A stretch of DNA of 17,047 nt from Smithella sp. ME-1. GTDB taxonomy: Bacteria; Desulfobacterota; Syntrophia; Syntrophales; Smithellaceae. Position 1 is the stretch's first letter. Every line of letters starts with the position of its first letter. Below, in pieces: positions 5,843-13,167 of the stretch. Both the position numbers and the translations under genes were made by a program. Below the pieces are notes generated by a model, which was not told the DNA's origin, searched no databases, and was given only the letters and a program-made list of their open reading frames with translations. The stretch covers positions 1-17,047 of the forward strand of contig AWGX01000681.1 of NCBI GenBank assembly GCA_000495415.1, in the 5' to 3' direction.

Positions 5843-7426
5843 ATGAAAAATAAAGTACTGGTTTACGACACAACTTTACGGGATGGTACGCAGGGTGAGC
5901 AGACAAATTTTTCGGCTGAGGAAAAACTGCGCATTGCTCAGCGTCTTGACGATATTCATTTTCACTATATTGAGGGCGGTTGGCCCGGTTCCAATCCCAA
6001 GGATATGCGTTTTTTTGAAATGGCCAAAAGCATTAAGTTCAAAAACTCGCGTCTGACTGCGTTTGGCAGTACGCGCCGCGCTCATACCAAGACGGAATCG
6101 TGTCCGAATCTCAAGGCTTTAATCAAAGCGGGGACCACCGCTTGCGCTATTGTCGGGAAATCATGGGATTTGCACGTCACCGACATTCTGAAAACAGACC
6201 TTGACGAAAATCTGGCGATGATTGCCGATTCCATCGAATATCTGAAATCGCTGGGCAGGGAAGTGCTCTTTGACGCCGAGCACTTTTTCGACGGTTATAA
6301 AAATAATCCGCGTTACACGACCAAAGTGGTGAAAACGGCGCTAGCCGCCGGAGCGGATTTTATTGTTCTTTGCGATACCAACGGCGGCTCTCTGCCTCAT
6401 GAAATCTGTACTATCGTGAAAAGAATATCCGCTCATGTTCCTTTGGAAAAGATGGCAATTCATACACACAATGACGGAGGGCTTGCCGTGGCGAATTCCA
6501 TTGCCGCCGTGCAGAAAGGCGTAGTCATGGTTCAGGGCACGGTCAATGGTTACGGTGAAAGATGCGGAAATGCCGATTTGATTACACTCATTGCCAATTT
6601 GCAATTAAAGCTAGGCAAAAAATGTCTGCCGCCGGAATCAATCAGGCAACTAACCAATTTATCTCATTACGTAAGTGATGTGGCCAATGTGCCACCGCTT
6701 AATTCGCGTCCATTTGTCGGACGCAGCGCCTTTGCACATAAAGGCGGTGTGCATGTCAGCGGCATCGTCAAAAACTCCGTTGCCTATGAGCATATCCAGC
6801 CGGAGCTGGTCGGCAACCACCGGCGCGTTCTGGTTTCCGAACTGGCGGGAAAGAGCAATGTGGAATATAAAGCAAAGGAACTGGGCATCGATATTACTAA
6901 AGATGACGCAATCAGTAAAAAGATAGTACATGAGGTCAAGCTTATGGAAGACCGCGGTTTTCAGTTCGATGCCGCCGACGGCTCGCTTTCTCTGCTGATG
7001 AAGAAAGCTATCGGTGAATTTGTCGAACCGTTTAATCTGGAAACCTTCAGCGTGATTACTTCACGAAGTGAAAATAACCCGTGCCTTTCTCAGGCGACTA
7101 TTAAAATATCGGTTGCCGGTGAGGAGGAATTGACCGCCGCGGAAGGCAATGGTCCGGTAAACGCTTTGGACCAGGCCCTGCGCAAAGCACTGACCAAGTT
7201 TTATCCGCAAATCAAGGAAATGCATCTGGTTGATTTCAAGGTGCGCACGCTGGAAGGTTCGGAAGGCACCGCCGCGGGTGTCCGGGTGCTTGTGGATTCG
7301 ACGGACGGCGAGGAATTCTGGAGTACCATCGGTGTTTCCGAAAATATTATCGAGGCCAGTTGGCAGGCTTTGGTTGACAGTATTGAATACAAATTGAGCA
7401 AGGAGGAAAACCTTAATCTAAAATAA
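5843..7426 (+). CDS. cimA: (R)-citramalate synthase
   Basis: Condenses pyruvate with acetyl-CoA to (R)-citramalate, the first step of threonine-independent isoleucine synthesis; citramalate is then processed by the leucine-pathway isomerase and dehydrogenase to 2-oxobutyrate. The 527-residue length fits the long CimA type. The N-terminal TIM barrel (about 1-285) has the DTTLRDGTQGE signature (9-19), with R13-D14 for catalysis and metal binding, the HTHNDGG motif (207-213) whose histidines bind metal, and GTVNGYGERCGNADL (232-246). A linker region with HKGGVHVSG (299-307) follows. A C-terminal regulatory domain (about 385-520), as in 2-isopropylmalate synthase, suggests feedback inhibition, presumably by isoleucine. 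AGGAG lies eight bases before the ATG. Expression is predicted to be controlled by the leader-peptide attenuator upstream. Homocitrate and 2-isopropylmalate synthases are relatives, but the barrel sequence and length favour CimA. Confidence 0.95.
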   Translation: MKNKVLVYDTTLRDGTQGEQTNFSAEEKLRIAQRLDDIHFHYIEGGWPGSNPKDMRFFEMAKSIKFKNSRLTAFGSTRRAHTKTESCPNLKALIKAGTTACAIVGKSWDLHVTDILKTDLDENLAMIADSIEYLKSLGREVLFDAEHFFDGYKNNPRYTTKVVKTALAAGADFIVLCDTNGGSLPHEICTIVKRISAHVPLEKMAIHTHNDGGLAVANSIAAVQKGVVMVQGTVNGYGERCGNADLITLIANLQLKLGKKCLPPESIRQLTNLSHYVSDVANVPPLNSRPFVGRSAFAHKGGVHVSGIVKNSVAYEHIQPELVGNHRRVLVSELAGKSNVEYKAKELGIDITKDDAISKKIVHEVKLMEDRGFQFDAADGSLSLLMKKAIGEFVEPFNLETFSVITSRSENNPCLSQATIKISVAGEEELTAAEGNGPVNALDQALRKALTKFYPQIKEMHLVDFKVRTLEGSEGTAAGVRVLVDSTDGEEFWSTIGVSENIIEASWQALVDSIEYKLSKEENLNLK

Positions 7427-7529
7427 CAACAGGAATAATCTTTGGTTTCCTGCAAAGCTCTCGTTGCGAAAGAATCATTTTTGGTATATGACCTTCATGA
7501 AAGTTGGTAAAATTACAGGAAATTAGAAG

Positions 7530-8138
7530 ATGTTGCTATCGATTAACAGTCTGAATCCGCAAATGCGGCTAATAAAAAAAGCCGCGGATGTCCTGCGTGA
7601 GGGAGGAATAGTAATTTATCCGACGGACACGGTTTACGGATTAGGCTGTGATTTATCAAATAAAAAAGGTATTGAAAAAATTTACGAGTTAAAAAGACGA
7701 AACAGAAAACAACCGTTGAGTTTTGTCTGCTCGGATCTAAAACATATTAGTCAGTACGCCAAAGTTACCGACTACGCGTATAAAACAATGAAAAGACTGT
7801 TACCGGGAGCTTATACTTTCATTCTGGAAGCGTCACGTCTGGTGCCGAAAATTATTTTGCCGAAAAGGTCAACGACAGGAATAAGGGTGCCCGACAATCA
7901 GATTTGCCTGACTTTGGTCAAGGAACTGGGTCAGCCGATAATCAGCACCAGTGTGAAAACAGAACAAGGTGAAACATTAGGCGATCCCTCTGTTATTAAA
8001 GAATATTTCGGCAAGACAGTTGACTTAATTATTGATGGTGGTATTATTGTACCGCAACCATCCAGTGTTATCAGCCTTGTGGGCGACAACATAGAAATTA
8101 TAAGAATAGGAAAAGGCGATATAAGCGCCTTTCTATAA
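7530..8138 (+). CDS. YciO/Sua5 (YrdC-domain) family protein
   Basis: A 202-residue YrdC-fold protein. The YrdC/Sua5 family includes L-threonylcarbamoyladenylate synthases, which make the intermediate for the t6A37 tRNA modification. Length and sequence along the whole chain resemble E. coli YciO more than TsaC or the long Sua5. Examples are the N-P-Q-x-R-L-I start (9-15), PTDTVYGLGC (31-40), the P-G-x-Y-T-F-I-L segment near residue 92, and the end with V-D-L-I-I-x-G-G. Whether YciO proteins perform the synthase reaction efficiently in vivo is less certain than for TsaC, so no gene symbol is given. AGGA lies nine bases before the ATG. The gene follows cimA by 103 bases and precedes RNase G by 96 bases on the same strand, a shared interest in RNA metabolism with the latter. 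Confidence 0.88.
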   Translation: MLLSINSLNPQMRLIKKAADVLREGGIVIYPTDTVYGLGCDLSNKKGIEKIYELKRRNRKQPLSFVCSDLKHISQYAKVTDYAYKTMKRLLPGAYTFILEASRLVPKIILPKRSTTGIRVPDNQICLTLVKELGQPIISTSVKTEQGETLGDPSVIKEYFGKTVDLIIDGGIIVPQPSSVISLVGDNIEIIRIGKGDISAFL

Positions 8139-8165
8139 ATACAACAGGTCGCGCGGATATTTGTG

Positions 8166-8188
8166 AATAGACACACAAAAAGTCTATT
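8166..8188 (+). other. Small hairpin in the leader of the RNase G gene
   Basis: A seven-base inverted repeat, AATAGAC (8166-8172) and GTCTATT (8182-8188), with a nine-base A-rich loop lies about 46 bases before the RNase G start codon. No T-run follows, so it is not a terminator. RNase E in enterobacteria controls its own mRNA through its 5' leader, so a role in autoregulation is conceivable, but nothing more specific can be read here. Confidence 0.3.
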
Positions 8189-8234
8189 GCAGCATGGATA
8201 AGATTGAGAATATCGGCGACTAAAAAGGACATTT

Positions 8235-10082
8235 ATGAAACACACGATGCTCGTTAACGCTGTTCATAAAGAACAGATGCGGATGGCTACGGTTAACGAA
8301 AAGGGTATTCTTGTTGATTTCAACATTGAAATGCCGACAAGGGAACCAATTACCGGTAATATTTATAAAGGTAAGGTTCTTAAAGTTGAGCGCGGCCTTC
8401 AGGCAGCCTTTGTTGATTACGGAGGCTCTAAAGATGGTTTTCTTCCAATTAAAGATGTCGGTTCTGAATATTTAACCCAACAAGAAAATGGCCAGGATCA
8501 TGGCAAGCCTGTTCTGAAGGTCGGACAGGAAATAATAGTTCAGGCCGTTAGAGAAGCGATTGGCAATAAAGGAGCCCTCCTTACCTCTTATGTTTCTCTT
8601 CCCGGCAGATATATGGTTCTGCTTCCCAACAAACCCGGCAGCGGCATTTCCCGCAAAGTTGAAGATGAAGAAGACCGGCAGAAAATAAAAAATATAATGA
8701 AGCAAATTAAAATCCCTGAGAATATGGGATTTATTGTCAGAACGGCCGGTTTCAACCGGACAAAGCAGGAAATTGCCCGTGACTATCAACATCTCGTGCG
8801 TCTTTGGAAAGAAATCAATAAAAAAGCAAACAGTCTTAATAAAACTTCCATGATTTATCAGGAAACAGATTTCGGCGTACGCAGTTTACGCGATTACCTT
8901 ACTTCGGAAATTGATGAAATTCTGGTTGATGATCCGGAGACTTTTCGCAAAATGCGGGCTTATTTGAGAGCTATTTCTCCACGTTATATAAAAATACTCA
9001 AACATTACAAAGAAAAAACACCTCTTTTTGACAATTATAAATTAGAAGATCAAATACGCGTTATCTATCAGGAACGTGTAGAGCTTAAATCCGGAGGACA
9101 CATTGTTATAAATCCGACAGAAGCTATGATTACGATTGATGTTAATTCCGGACGCGCTTCCAATAAGAAAAATATTGAAGAGACAGCTTTTAAAACAAAC
9201 ATTGAAGCCAGCGAGGAAATTGCCAGACAATTGCGGTTACGCGACTTAGGTGGATTGATTGTCATCGATTTTATTGACATGATGGATAAAAAACACATTG
9301 CCGAAGTGGAGAAATCTTTCAAAACAGCTCTTAGTATAGATAAAGCAAGAATTCAGCTCTCGAGAATTTCCAAATTCGGGATACTCGAATTATCACGGCA
9401 AAAGAAACAGTCGACAATTCAGGAAATCAGTTACACGAAATGTCCTTTCTGTAAGGGCAGCGGTTTGCGTCAATCTCTGGAAGCTGCGGCGCTGGGAGCT
9501 TTTCGTAAGATTGAATCAGAGGCCGTTAAGGGAATTTGTTCTGAATTGAAAATAATCTTACCGCATGAAATCGCCGATTATATTCTCAACCGGAAAAGAA
9601 GCGAATTGTTGGATTTAGAGTTGGAGTTCGATGTTGCTTTGAATATTGCCGGCAGTGCGGAAATAGCCTGGGATAAGGTAACCATACAGCAAATAGCCAA
9701 AGAGCATGTTGATGATCAGGACCATACGGAAGAAATAAAGGACGCGGAAGCTCAAGAGGCTTCGAGATCAATTGTTGAGGAAAAAGTCTCAGTAAACGGA
9801 GAAAAGCGCACTAAAAAGAAAAACCGCCGGAGACCACGGCACAAGAAGAGAAAACCGATGGAATCGTCAACGGAAACTTCTCCGGCAATGAATGGTGCAT
9901 CTGCGATTGTTCAGGAAGTTCTAGGGGAAGATAATTTGCCGGCAGCGGAAAATACTCCGGCGAAATCCAGTCCCTTTATTATTGAACCGGCTAAGCCTGA
10001 AAAAGATATTGTTAATACAAGACCTGATGAGCAGAAAAATAATATTAGTGAACCAGACGCAAACAGAAAAGATGAAGAGTAG
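8235..10082 (+). CDS. rng: Ribonuclease G/E with basic C-terminal extension
   Basis: A single-strand endoribonuclease for rRNA and tRNA maturation and mRNA decay. The 615 residues hold an S1 RNA-binding domain (about 38-125), a 5'-sensor and RNase H-like region (about 125-280), and the DNase I-like catalytic region with D302 in ITIDVNSGR and D345 in IVIDFIDMMD. These are equivalent to D303 and D346 of E. coli RNase E. The zinc-link cysteines are C403 and C406 in KCPFCKGSG. E. coli RNase G ends soon after the core, but here about 125 further low-complexity residues follow. They include a strongly basic patch (about 524-541), then an acidic, proline-containing tail, like a short RNase E scaffold. 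AAGGA precedes the ATG by five bases; a second ATG at codon 5 is possible. It is convergent with proC, with only 15 bases between the stops. Confidence 0.93.
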   Translation: MKHTMLVNAVHKEQMRMATVNEKGILVDFNIEMPTREPITGNIYKGKVLKVERGLQAAFVDYGGSKDGFLPIKDVGSEYLTQQENGQDHGKPVLKVGQEIIVQAVREAIGNKGALLTSYVSLPGRYMVLLPNKPGSGISRKVEDEEDRQKIKNIMKQIKIPENMGFIVRTAGFNRTKQEIARDYQHLVRLWKEINKKANSLNKTSMIYQETDFGVRSLRDYLTSEIDEILVDDPETFRKMRAYLRAISPRYIKILKHYKEKTPLFDNYKLEDQIRVIYQERVELKSGGHIVINPTEAMITIDVNSGRASNKKNIEETAFKTNIEASEEIARQLRLRDLGGLIVIDFIDMMDKKHIAEVEKSFKTALSIDKARIQLSRISKFGILELSRQKKQSTIQEISYTKCPFCKGSGLRQSLEAAALGAFRKIESEAVKGICSELKIILPHEIADYILNRKRSELLDLELEFDVALNIAGSAEIAWDKVTIQQIAKEHVDDQDHTEEIKDAEAQEASRSIVEEKVSVNGEKRTKKKNRRRPRHKKRKPMESSTETSPAMNGASAIVQEVLGEDNLPAAENTPAKSSPFIIEPAKPEKDIVNTRPDEQKNNISEPDANRKDEE

Positions 10083-10097
10083 CAAATAAAATCGTCA

Positions 10098-10916
10098 TTA
10101 TTTGCCGCGGGCTAATTCTCTTGATCGCTTTGTTGCTGCTTCAACGGCAGAAGAAATTATCTTGCGGATTTCTTTTTCTTCCATCACCTTCAATCCGGCG
10201 GCGGTAGTGCCACCCGGTGATGTTACCATTTCCCTCAAATGTGACGGTTCTTTATCGCTTTCCAGGCAAAGGCGAGCGGCTCCCAGCATGGTTTGCACCG
10301 CCAGTTTTTTAGACAGATCACGGGACAAGCCGGTTTTAAAACCGGCTTCAATCAATGCTTCGATAATCAGAAAAAAATAGGCGGGGCCGCTTCCGCTCAA
10401 GGCGGTTATGGCATCCATCAGTTTTTCCTCAACCTCGTGGCTGACGCCCACAGCGTCAAAAATAGCGCGTGTAAGTTTGACATCACCGGCTTTTGCATAA
10501 CGGCCTGCGGCGACAGCTGCCGTTCCTTCTCCCACGAGAGCCGGCGTGTTGGGCATTACTCTTACAACCCTCACGCCTTTAGCCAAAGATTTTTCAATAA
10601 AATTTGTTGTGATTCCTGCGGCAATGGAAATCACGATTTTTGATTTATTAACAACTGTACTTATTCCCTGAAGAGTCGAAATCATATTTTGCGGTTTGAC
10701 GGCTAGAATAACTATGTCCGACACTTTTACGGCTTTTTTATTATCAGGAGAAACCTTTACCTTCAGAGATGAACGTAGAGAATCAAGTCTTGCAGCATCA
10801 ATATCCGTAACAGTTATATCTTTGGCCGGGATAATTTTATGAGCGATTAAACCCTGGGCAATGATGCTTCCCATTTTTCCGCCACCGATAATTGCTGTTT
10901 TTTTACCTTTAAGCAT
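10098..10916 (-). CDS. proC: Pyrroline-5-carboxylate reductase
   Basis: Catalyses the NAD(P)H-dependent last step of proline synthesis in the cytoplasm. The 272-residue length is typical. The N-terminal Rossmann fold starts with IIGGGKMGSIIAQGL (9-23), and the AVKPQ motif lies at about 72-76. The family signature near the C-terminus is clear: ALSGSGPAYFFL around 171-182, then TSPGGTTAAGL around 231-241. GGAGG lies seven bases before the ATG. The DUF2845 gene is 138 bases upstream on the same strand, so a shared transcript is possible but not shown. No terminator is visible between the convergent proC and RNase G stops. A 22-base perfect palindrome lies inside the gene. Confidence 0.96.
   Translation of the reverse strand: MLKGKKTAIIGGGKMGSIIAQGLIAHKIIPAKDITVTDIDAARLDSLRSSLKVKVSPDNKKAVKVSDIVILAVKPQNMISTLQGISTVVNKSKIVISIAAGITTNFIEKSLAKGVRVVRVMPNTPALVGEGTAAVAAGRYAKAGDVKLTRAIFDAVGVSHEVEEKLMDAITALSGSGPAYFFLIIEALIEAGFKTGLSRDLSKKLAVQTMLGAARLCLESDKEPSHLREMVTSPGGTTAAGLKVMEEKEIRKIISSAVEAATKRSRELARGK
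10327..10348. repeat. 22-bp perfect palindrome inside proC
   Basis: The half-site AAGCCGGTTTT is followed directly by its exact reverse complement, AAAACCGGCTT. It encodes Ala-Gly-Phe-Lys-Thr-Gly within a conserved part of ProC, which may explain some of the symmetry. It has no T-run, so it is not a terminator. Confidence 0.85.
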
Positions 10917-11054
10917 GTTTTAACCTCCGACGTTGTTAATACGCTTTGCAATTTATCTTTCAACACTATTTAATGATCAATAATTTTCGGTTTGGAATTT
11001 AATGGAGGGTTATCCATCACCAAACTTTGTGAAAAATGGTAATTAAACCTGATG

Positions 11055-11393
11055 CTATGGCGTATTGCCTTTGCAGTGCGAATTTCCTTTCCCACGAGAC
11101 GTGGCTTTTTCTTGTATCAATATGTCTTTTTCATTAAAGGTAAGTTCATAAAAAAAATCACCTTCGCCACAGTTGTAAGTCCATATGTCTATTTCCTTAA
11201 TGCATATCCCCGTTTCCGGGTGGCGGCTTTCGCATTTTTGTTTTTTTGAAGCAGGTTCTCCGCAAGTAACCAATACTTGAGATTCGCTATCACCTGTTGA
11301 GACGAGTCCTAATCCGCAGCGGAATGTCCATCCGTTACCGGCAATTATAAATATTCCTAAAATTATAGCGAATAAAAAAAATAAATTTCGCAT
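11055..11393 (-). CDS. DUF2845-family exported protein
   Basis: A 112-residue small secreted protein of unknown function. A signal peptide of about 20 residues (MRNLFFLFAIILGIFIIAG) is followed by a domain resembling DUF2845: FRCGLGLVSTGDSESQVLVTCGEP at 24-47, then the IWTYNCGEGDFFYELTF block (70-86). The opening G-D-S-x-x-x-V-L-x-x-C-G-x-P pattern recalls SmpA/BamE-like folds. Six cysteines in the mature part (26, 44, 54, 64, 75, 107) suggest disulfides in the periplasm. AGAGGA lies about nine bases upstream of the ATG. The last 18 residues are polar and look disordered. It stands upstream of proC and divergent from the hydrolase operon; the neighbours give no functional hint. Confidence 0.85.
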   Translation of the reverse strand: MRNLFFLFAIILGIFIIAGNGWTFRCGLGLVSTGDSESQVLVTCGEPASKKQKCESRHPETGICIKEIDIWTYNCGEGDFFYELTFNEKDILIQEKATSRGKGNSHCKGNTP

Positions 11394-11523
11394 AATAATT
11401 CATCCTCTCATGATTTAAAGATTTGTCTTTTATTAATATGTGACCTGTCCATTAGGCTTTCTATCACAAATCAAGCCAGAGTTCAGCAGTTTTTAATAAT
11501 TACCGATTAAAATGTTGTATGAA

Positions 11524-11551
11524 TTGGCAAAATAAAAAAACAATATTATAG
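11524..11551 (+). promoter_or_regulatory. Possible promoter of the hydrolase-to-serS gene row
   Basis: TTGGCA (11524-11529) is followed after 16 bases by TTATAG (11546-11551) in an AT-rich, 259-base divergent intergenic region (11394-11652). It would start transcription near 11558, about 95 bases before the hydrolase gene. The -10 box is weak. I see no clear terminator or operator elsewhere in this intergenic stretch. Confidence 0.4.
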
Positions 11552-11652
11552 GAAGGAATGTTGTTTTTTGATTATCAACGAATTCTTCGCATACTTTTCT
11601 TTAATTGCATTAAAAATCGCTTTTGTGATACTTAGTTTTCAGGAGAAAATGT

Positions 11653-12450
11653 ATGCTGAAACAATTTGACATTGATTCTGCAAAAATTGCCTGCTGGGTA
11701 AACAACAACGACAAACAAAACATTTTTTTTATTCACGGTTCCGGCAGCGATCATACAGCCTGGTCACATCAATATGCACGATTGAATAAAAAATATAATA
11801 TCGTTGCTGTTGATCTTCCGGGGCATGGTTCATCCAGCGGTGGTGGAGAAGCAGACGTAGGAAGTTACTGCCTTTGGATAAAAAAATTACTAAATATTCT
11901 TGATTTGAAAAATACTGTCCTGGTAGGACATTCACTTGGTGCGGCTGTAGCGCTGAGGTTTTCCCTTGATTATCCGCAATATCTCGCAGGAATTGTTTTG
12001 ATTGGTGCTGGAATAAAAATGCCGGTTAATCCTTTTATGTTGGAATTTTTAAAAACAAATCCGGCAGAGATACCGCCAGAAATATTAGACTTAATGTGCA
12101 AGTTTTCGCTGGCCAAGGAAAACCGCGTCAAATTATCTGATCCATTGCGAAAAAGTCTTTCTCAATCAAGTGTTAAAGTTTTATATGGTGATCTCTCGGC
12201 CTGCAATGATTTGGACTTGACTGAGGAAATATGTAAAATCAACATGCCCGCTCTTATCGTTTGCGGAGCAGAAGATAAAATGACGCCAGCTGATTTTTCC
12301 CGTCAACTTGCCGCGTGTATTAATGGAGCAAAGCTGGAAATAATTGATGGTGCCGGTCACATGGTTATGTTGGAAAAACCGGACGAATTTAATGTGTCTC
12401 TGGATAAATTCGCCGCGTTAATTTCAGCCGTAAATTCCGGTGAAGGTTGA
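11653..12450 (+). CDS. Alpha/beta-fold hydrolase
   Basis: A 265-residue soluble hydrolase with an intact catalytic apparatus. The oxyanion-hole segment is IHGSGSDHTAW (27-37). The nucleophile elbow GHSLGA gives S94, and the acid and base are probably D208 in GAEDKMTP and H236 in GAGHMVMLEKP. A cap region lies at about 120-185. No signal peptide or membrane segment is seen, so it should act in the cytoplasm. Substrate cannot be read from sequence; esterase or C-C hydrolase types share this layout. AGGAG at 11641-11645 is seven bases before the ATG; an overlapping out-of-frame ATG at 11649 ends after six codons. It is followed after 21 bases by the YggT gene and heads a closely packed row through serS. 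Confidence 0.9.
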   Translation: MLKQFDIDSAKIACWVNNNDKQNIFFIHGSGSDHTAWSHQYARLNKKYNIVAVDLPGHGSSSGGGEADVGSYCLWIKKLLNILDLKNTVLVGHSLGAAVALRFSLDYPQYLAGIVLIGAGIKMPVNPFMLEFLKTNPAEIPPEILDLMCKFSLAKENRVKLSDPLRKSLSQSSVKVLYGDLSACNDLDLTEEICKINMPALIVCGAEDKMTPADFSRQLAACINGAKLEIIDGAGHMVMLEKPDEFNVSLDKFAALISAVNSGEG

Positions 12451-12471
12451 TATTGAATTAGTGAGGGTCTT

Positions 12472-12768
12472 ATGTTTGTTTTAAAGTACATGATTTTGGC
12501 GCTGGCTGAAATAATAGATATTGTTTTATTGAGTTATATGATTATCATATTCGCCCGTGCGGTAATCTCGTGGGTTAATCCCGATCCCTATAATCAAATT
12601 GTAGTTTTTTTATATCGCATTACTGAACCTGTTCTTGGACATATTCGTCGAATATTGCCTATGCGTAATTTAGGGATTGATTTATCACCTGTTATAGTCA
12701 TCCTGGTAATTATTTTTCTGCGGCTGTTTTTGATACCGACAATGCGACATCTGGCCCAGCTTATTTAA
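12472..12768 (+). CDS. YggT-family membrane protein
   Basis: A 98-residue integral inner-membrane protein with two hydrophobic blocks (about residues 5-31 and 70-90) separated by a conserved cytoplasmic or periplasmic stretch. The family motif is present: ISWVNPDPYNQIV (32-44) and ITEPVLGHIRRILPMRNLGIDLSP across 49-72. The length matches single-repeat YggT proteins. GAGGG lies four bases before the ATG. YggT genes commonly neighbour DUF167 (YggU) genes, as here; roles in division or osmotic tolerance have been proposed in other organisms but nothing here defines one. Confidence 0.9.
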   Translation: MFVLKYMILALAEIIDIVLLSYMIIIFARAVISWVNPDPYNQIVVFLYRITEPVLGHIRRILPMRNLGIDLSPVIVILVIIFLRLFLIPTMRHLAQLI

Positions 12769-12793
12769 TATCCCGCGAAAAGGAAGCTTTAAA

Positions 12794-13141
12794 TTGACCG
12801 GCATGGTTCAGGTACGAGAATCAAAAAAAGGCCTGACTTTTGATATTCAGGTGATTCCGCACGCTTCCCGTGCGGAAATCGTTTGTATTCAGGATGGCGT
12901 TTTTAAAGTCAAGGTTACCGCGCCACCCTTGGAAGGAGCGGCTAATGATGCTTGTATAAAAATGTTGGCAAGCAAGCTGGGATTGAAAAAAAGCCAAATG
13001 GAAATATCCGCCGGTTCGAAATCAAGAAGAAAAACTGTTATGGTGAAAAACATAAACAAAATGGAATTGGAATTGAAGATAAGTAGTTTTCTAAAGGCAA
13101 ATAAAATCTTCGAGCAAAAAAGTTTTTTAGAAAATATATGA
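12794..13141 (+). CDS. DUF167 (YggU) family protein, TTG start
   Basis: A small cytoplasmic protein of unknown function with the DUF167 signature VTAPPLEGAANDACIKMLA (41-59) and a following ISAGSKSRRKTV segment (71-82). The start is best placed at TTG 12794, because AGGAAG at 12781-12786 is seven bases upstream. An ATG at codon 4 (12803) lies sixteen bases from that site and is the alternative. The last 15-20 residues extend past the usual DUF167 length of about 100. It follows YggT by 25 bases and precedes MurJ by under 30 bases, so it is most likely co-transcribed with them. Confidence 0.88.
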   Translation: MTGMVQVRESKKGLTFDIQVIPHASRAEIVCIQDGVFKVKVTAPPLEGAANDACIKMLASKLGLKKSQMEISAGSKSRRKTVMVKNINKMELELKISSFLKANKIFEQKSFLENI

Positions 13142-13167
13142 AAATATAAAACAGCAGACAAGTCGTG

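Noticed and set aside
7427..7529. A promoter or terminator between cimA and the YciO-family gene.
   Set aside because: No GC-rich hairpin with a T-run and no well-spaced promoter boxes could be found; co-transcription with cimA is possible but unproven.
8194..8223. A nine-codon ORF just before the RNase G gene.
   Set aside because: Too short to judge, no amino acid run, no attenuator structure and no clear ribosome site.
10293..10643. An overlapping 116-codon ORF on the plus strand opposite proC.
   Set aside because: proC is unmistakable in the other frame; this antisense frame shows no domain, plausible composition or ribosome site.
11558..11635. A 25-codon ORF in the leader of the alpha/beta hydrolase gene, preceded by GGAAGGA.
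   Set aside because: The purine-rich site touches the ATG, leaving too little spacing, the predicted transcription start falls on the ATG itself, the peptide has no recognisable bias, and no terminator follows.
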